From: an uncultured Anaerobutyricum sp. | GTDB lineage: Bacteria; Bacillota; Clostridia; Lachnospirales; Lachnospiraceae | NCBI GenBank assembly: GCA_934317185.1 | Contig: CAKREJ010000057.1 | Span: 1 to 9,779, forward strand | DNA length: 9,779 bases | Reading direction: 5' to 3' | In this document: positions 6,592 through 9,779 of the stretch, one piece after another | Numbering within the stretch: position 1 is the first letter of the stretch | How the letters are laid out: the number at the start of each line of letters is the position of its first letter | Translations under genes and position numbers: made by a program | Notes under the pieces: model-generated | What the model was told of the DNA's origin: nothing | What the model saw: the letters and a program-made list of their open reading frames with translations, nothing else | Databases searched by the model: none

Positions 6592-7425
6592 TTAGATTTG
6601 CCTTGCAGCTCTTCGATATTCATTTGGAGTCATAAATGTATTTTTCTTAAAAGATTGTGAAAAATAAGATTGCGAGGAAAAACCAATCATAGAAGCAATT
6701 GCGGCAATGGAGTGGTTAGTTGTTTCCAGTAAATTTTTACTTTCTTCGATCCGTTTGTCATTGAGATAGCTGATTGGAGAACAGCCAAAATGTTTGGTAA
6801 AAGAATGAACAAGATAATATTTATTCATTTTGCTTTTTTGGGAGAGAATATCAAGGGTGATATTTTCTGTAAAATGCTGATCTAAATATTCTTTGACAAA
6901 TTTGCAGTCCATATTATTTTTTTCTTTTGAAGGATAATCGTAACGGATAGAGGTATTTCGCTGAATTTCAATGAGAATAAGATTCAGATAATACCGACAG
7001 GCATCTTCATAATACTCAGTATGTTCTTCTAATTCGTGAATGAGCATCTGCATGAGATGATAGCAGGTATCAGAAGAAAGAGATAATCTGGTAAATGGAG
7101 ATATGATCTGGTCGTTCTCGTCAATAAAAGAAAGATTTTCAATTCCAAGTATAATAAAATCGAGAGGTGACTCCCGTACATCAACAGAAAACTTCTGTTT
7201 ATCAGGATTCATCAATAATAAATCATTTTCTCGAACCGGTAAAAACTGATTGCCAAAATAAAATTGTCCCTGACCTTTTTGAATAAAGATAATTTTTGAA
7301 TACGGATGCCCCGGAAAAATATTTGAAGCAGGGGATTCACAATGATACATATTGACATGCGACAATTTTACAGATGACTTTAGGTTAACGTGATGCTGCT
7401 GTAAAGTATACCTTGTTTGCGTCAT
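6592..7425 (-). CDS. AraC-family transcriptional regulator (cupin N-terminus)
   Basis: A 277-residue regulator. Residues 20-110 look like a cupin-type ligand-binding domain (HPYSKIIFIQKGQGQFYFG at 40-58, then ENDLLLMNPDKQKFSV). The C-terminal AraC DNA-binding domain covers about 175-275. Its first helix-turn-helix is near 189-210 (TLDILSQKSKMNKYYLVHSFTK) and the second near 238-260. It ends in the family signature FSSQSYFSQSFKKNTFMTPNEYRR (249-272). Such proteins usually sense a small molecule, often a sugar, and activate nearby genes. Start at 7425 (complement) has GGAGG (7431-7435) five bases upstream. It has its own promoter and terminator, and is divergent from the nucleotidyltransferase gene, which is the nearest candidate target. 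The ligand is unknown. Confidence 0.93.
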   Translation of the reverse strand: MTQTRYTLQQHHVNLKSSVKLSHVNMYHCESPASNIFPGHPYSKIIFIQKGQGQFYFGNQFLPVRENDLLLMNPDKQKFSVDVRESPLDFIILGIENLSFIDENDQIISPFTRLSLSSDTCYHLMQMLIHELEEHTEYYEDACRYYLNLILIEIQRNTSIRYDYPSKEKNNMDCKFVKEYLDQHFTENITLDILSQKSKMNKYYLVHSFTKHFGCSPISYLNDKRIEESKNLLETTNHSIAAIASMIGFSSQSYFSQSFKKNTFMTPNEYRRAARQI

Positions 7426-7505
7426 AGCTGCCTCCTTTATTCGATTTATAGTTTTCTTTTTTATGTGGCTTGTTTGTGATTAAAATATCAAACACCTATA
7501 TTTAT

Positions 7506-7534
7506 ATTATATTGTCTTTTTTTAGCATTCTCAA
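7506..7534 (-). promoter_or_regulatory. Promoter of the first AraC-type gene
   Basis: On the minus strand, TTGAGA (7529-7534), a 17-base spacer and a perfect TATAAT (7506-7511). Expected start is near 7499, giving a leader of about 74 bases. It is one of the best consensus promoters in the window. Confidence 0.75.
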
Positions 7535-7585
7535 CGAAAGAAATATAAACATTTGAGATAAATGCATAATAATTATAAAAATAAT

Positions 7586-7702
7586 ATAAAATTTTATTGA
7601 TGTTTTTCGTTTTTTATGGGAAAATAAAAATTAGTTTAAAATTTTTTGTATTTAAAGTAACATCAACAGTTGTTCATAATTCCATGATATTACGATCATG
7701 AT
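7586..7702 (+). promoter_or_regulatory. Promoter/operator region of the nucleotidyltransferase gene
   Basis: This is part of the AT-rich 299-bp divergent gap. A possible promoter is TTTAAA (7651-7656), an 18-base spacer and CATAAT (7675-7680). Three symmetric sites lie here: the 12-bp palindrome ATAAAATTTTAT (7586-7597), CAACAGTTG (7664-7672) between the -35 and -10, and CATGAT/ATCATG (7683-7688/7695-7700) at the expected transcript start. They are candidate regulator sites; none is assigned. A TACAAT at 7702-7707 is too close to the ribosome binding site to be the -10. Confidence 0.4.
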
Positions 7703-7724
7703 ACAATAATTAGGAGGAAAAGAG

Positions 7725-8645
7725 ATGAAAGAGCCAGTATTAGTTGTAATGGCAGCAGGAATGGGAAGTCGTTACGGCGGATTGAAGCAGATGGATCCGG
7801 TAGATGAACAGAAGCATGCGATTTTAGATTTTAGTGTATATGATGCCAAAAGGGCTGGATTTAAAAAAGTAGTATTTATCATTAAACATACAATTGAGAA
7901 AGATTTCAAACAAATTGTAGGCAAAAGAATTGAGCCTTTTATGGAAGTAGAATATGTTTATCAGGAGCTTGATAAGCTGCCGGAAGGATATCAGGTTCCG
8001 GATGGAAGAGAGAAACCATTTGGAACAGGTCATGCCCTTTTATGTTGTAAAGAGGTTGTAAATGAACCATTTGCAGTAATTAACGCAGATGATTATTATG
8101 GTCCGAAGGCATTTGAGATGCTTTATGATTATCTGACAACACATGAGGATGATGAGCTATATCGTTATGTTATGATTGCATTTCATATTGAAAAGACAAT
8201 CACAGAGAATGGTCATGTATCACGAGGTGTCTGTCAGGTCGATGAGAATCATTATTTAAAAGAAATCACAGAAAGGACAAGAATCGAGAAACGTGGGGAA
8301 GAAGCGGCATATACACTTGATGATGGTGCAAGCTGGAATGTGATACCAGATAAAACTCCGGTATCAATGAATTGCTGGGGATTTACTCCGGGATTTTTAA
8401 AAGTGATTGAGGATAAGTTCCCTGCATTTTTAGAGAAAGGCTTAAAAGAGAATCCTTTAAAATGTGAATATTTTCTTCCAAGTGTTGTAGAAGAATTACT
8501 CCAGGAGAACAAAGCAACAGTAGAAGTTATGGAATCTGCTGAGAAGTGGTATGGAGTTACATATAAAGAGGATAAAAAGTCCGTAGTGGATGCTATTGCA
8601 AGTATGAAGCAGCAGGGCATATATCCAGAAGAACTTTGGAAGTAA
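7725..8645 (+). CDS. NDP-sugar-type nucleotidyltransferase
   Basis: A 306-residue cytosolic protein with the nucleotide-sugar pyrophosphorylase fold. The N-terminal signature AAGMGSRYGGLKQ (10-22) matches the GxGxR...K nucleotide-binding loop. FGTGHAL (99-105) and INADDYYG (119-126, acidic metal-binding D122/D123) follow the family order, then SMNCWGF (214-220). It should join a nucleoside triphosphate and a sugar (or related) phosphate to give an NDP-sugar and pyrophosphate; base and sugar cannot be told from the sequence. It is not classical GalU or GlmU: the fingerprint is RYGGLKQM and no hexapeptide-repeat domain is present. Start ATG 7725 has AGGAGG (7712-7717) seven bases upstream. It is alone on its transcript, divergent from one AraC regulator and convergent with another. 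Confidence 0.85.
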   Translation: MKEPVLVVMAAGMGSRYGGLKQMDPVDEQKHAILDFSVYDAKRAGFKKVVFIIKHTIEKDFKQIVGKRIEPFMEVEYVYQELDKLPEGYQVPDGREKPFGTGHALLCCKEVVNEPFAVINADDYYGPKAFEMLYDYLTTHEDDELYRYVMIAFHIEKTITENGHVSRGVCQVDENHYLKEITERTRIEKRGEEAAYTLDDGASWNVIPDKTPVSMNCWGFTPGFLKVIEDKFPAFLEKGLKENPLKCEYFLPSVVEELLQENKATVEVMESAEKWYGVTYKEDKKSVVDAIASMKQQGIYPEELWK

Positions 8646-8688
8646 ATCTTAGAAAAATACGAAAAATAAATGTCAGAATGAAAGAAAT

Positions 8689-8785
8689 AAAAAGTATAGG
8701 ATTGCAAGTATTTATTCAGAGTCAGAATATCGAATCCGTATTCTGAATGAAATGGTGAAGAGTATAAAGCAATCCTATACTTTTT
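8689..8785. terminator. Palindromic bidirectional terminator between convergent genes
   Basis: A 17-bp perfect outer stem (8689-8705 with 8769-8785, core GTATAGGATTGC) ends in five A-T pairs, followed on the + strand by GTTTTT. The 63-base interior can fold two exclusive ways: TCAGAATA/TATTCTGA (8722-8729/8739-8746), or a 10-bp stem 8711-8720 with 8742-8751. It serves the nucleotidyltransferase gene on the + strand and probably the second AraC gene on the - strand. Confidence 0.82.
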
Positions 8786-8810
8786 GTTTTTGTGAAAAAA
8801 GCTGCATGGA

Positions 8811-9773
8811 TTAGAAATTAGAGTCTAAATCAATTTGTTCATATATAGGGTCTTTTTTTGAGGAACGGACCATTTTCTGATATTGTGATGGAGACATTCC
8901 GGTTATTTTTTTAAATTGCTTTGAAAAATAATAAATTGAAGTATAGCCGAGCGAAGCTGCGGTGTCTGTCAGATTCATGCGATTTTCACGAATGCAGCGT
9001 TTGGCGGCACTGATTCGCATCTGACATAAGTATTCAATGGCACCGTAACCGGTCTGTTCCCGGAAAATTCTTTGCAGGTGGGAGCGGCCGATTCCGAATT
9101 CTTTGCAGAGCTGTTCCACTTTAATATGCTCAGTAATATGTGCTTCATAATAATCTGTAATACGGTTAAAAAGAATAGAATCTGATTTTAAAAGAGAAGG
9201 GGGAACAGCGTTCTCCTTTTTGGTTTTAGAAGGATTCTCTCTTTTATTCTCGGAAGAAGTATATTGTCGCATCAGACTGATAAGAAGCATTTCAAGGTAA
9301 ATACTAATAAGCTGTTCACCGCCAAATGGCTGATTATATCTTCGTTCAAGAGCGGCCGGAGAAGTTGGGTTGATTTTCGGAGAAAAGTTATTCTTTCCCT
9401 CCATAGCCAGCTTTTGTAGTAGCCAGGCTTCCTGCTTCTGACAGGTAAGCTTTTTATTTGCAAGAGGAAGAAGCGTCCTGGCATCGCAGTAAAATCCGGC
9501 AGTGAACAAAACGGCTATATTTTCAGGAGAAGCCTTAAATGAGTAGTATTCATCTGGAGCCTGAATAAAAAGTTCTCCTTTTTGAAGAAGTATGGGAGAT
9601 TGCTTTTTATTAGAAAAAGCAATCTCTGCACAACCGTCTTCGACATAGAGAAGCTTCCAGTAATCATGATATTCTGTTTTAAAAATAAAATCACTTTTAT
9701 ATTCAAAGTAGTGTAGTGAAGTAAGCTGCTGTATTTCAAATTCTTTTTTCAGATGTAATGATTCAAGAGCCAT
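8811..9773 (-). CDS. AraC-family transcriptional regulator, start at window edge
   Basis: A 320-residue regulator. An N-terminal cupin-like sensor covers about 15-110 (HDYWKLLYVEDGCAEIAF at 36-53, then LLQKGELFIQAPDEYYSF). A polar linker follows (172-192, rich in S, K, E and N). The AraC DNA-binding domain spans about 200-300. Its first helix-turn-helix is near 218-238 (KVEQLCKEFGIGRSHLQRIF), the second near 266-288, and it ends with TSIYYFSKQFKKITGMSPSQYQK (278-300). A charged tail follows. Only six bases (T-run) are visible upstream of ATG 9773, so no ribosome binding site can be judged and a start beyond the window is possible. It differs clearly from the other AraC protein here in length and linker, so it is not a recent duplicate. 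Ligand and targets unknown. Confidence 0.9.
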   Translation of the reverse strand: MALESLHLKKEFEIQQLTSLHYFEYKSDFIFKTEYHDYWKLLYVEDGCAEIAFSNKKQSPILLQKGELFIQAPDEYYSFKASPENIAVLFTAGFYCDARTLLPLANKKLTCQKQEAWLLQKLAMEGKNNFSPKINPTSPAALERRYNQPFGGEQLISIYLEMLLISLMRQYTSSENKRENPSKTKKENAVPPSLLKSDSILFNRITDYYEAHITEHIKVEQLCKEFGIGRSHLQRIFREQTGYGAIEYLCQMRISAAKRCIRENRMNLTDTAASLGYTSIYYFSKQFKKITGMSPSQYQKMVRSSKKDPIYEQIDLDSNF

Positions 9774-9779
9774 AAAAAA

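Noticed and set aside
7702..7707. TACAAT as the -10 of the nucleotidyltransferase gene
   Set aside because: The transcript would start at the Shine-Dalgarno sequence (7712-7717), leaving no usable leader, and the matching -35 is poor.
6592..9773. The two AraC-type genes as a recent duplication
   Set aside because: Their sensor domains, linkers and lengths (277 versus 320 residues) differ; only the general family motifs are shared.

Overview
This is a low-GC (by eye roughly 35-38%) chromosomal segment that looks like a Gram-positive member of the Bacillota, most likely a gut-type Clostridia of the Lachnospiraceae. That placement is an inference. It rests on AT-rich codon use, strong GGAGG ribosome binding sites, sigma-A type promoters with TGn extensions, a CvfB-type S1 protein, and the bacterial FatA-like acyl-ACP thioesterase plus paired AraC regulators common in that family. 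No phage, CRISPR array, intact transposon or plasmid gene is visible.

Layout. Positions 1-203 hold the end of a tRNA cluster, tRNA-Arg(ACG, cut by the window edge) and tRNA-Gln(CTG), closed by an intrinsic terminator. Positions 250-806 form a self-contained unit: a good promoter, a leader with two hairpins, a 105-residue protein resembling a permuted (EutS/PduU-like) bacterial microcompartment shell subunit, and a very long terminator hairpin. Next on the + strand come cutC (copper-homeostasis-type TIM barrel), an acyl-ACP thioesterase, cvfB (S1-domain RNA-binding regulator) and a CPBP-family membrane protease, running to 4641. A 20-bp bidirectional terminator separates these from pyrG (CTP synthase, - strand). 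Upstream of pyrG is a monocistronic AraC-type regulator, also on the - strand. It faces a + strand NDP-sugar-type nucleotidyltransferase across a 299-bp AT-rich divergent promoter region. The nucleotidyltransferase converges on a second - strand AraC-type regulator, with a 97-bp palindromic terminator between them; that regulator's start lies at the window's end.

How the genes work together. Most are independent housekeeping or regulatory units rather than one pathway: CTP supply (pyrG), fatty-acid release (thioesterase), RNA-level regulation (cvfB), metal homeostasis (cutC), sugar activation (nucleotidyltransferase) and two unlinked-looking AraC regulators. The most unusual gene is the lone microcompartment-like protein at 401-718, which has no other shell or enzyme genes in this window. 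It lies near a gene called cutC, but this is not the choline-lyase CutC of choline microcompartments. Other points of interest are non-coding: tandem leader hairpins, a small structured segment beside pyrG that might be a transposon-end remnant, and an intergenic palindrome with two mutually exclusive inner stems.
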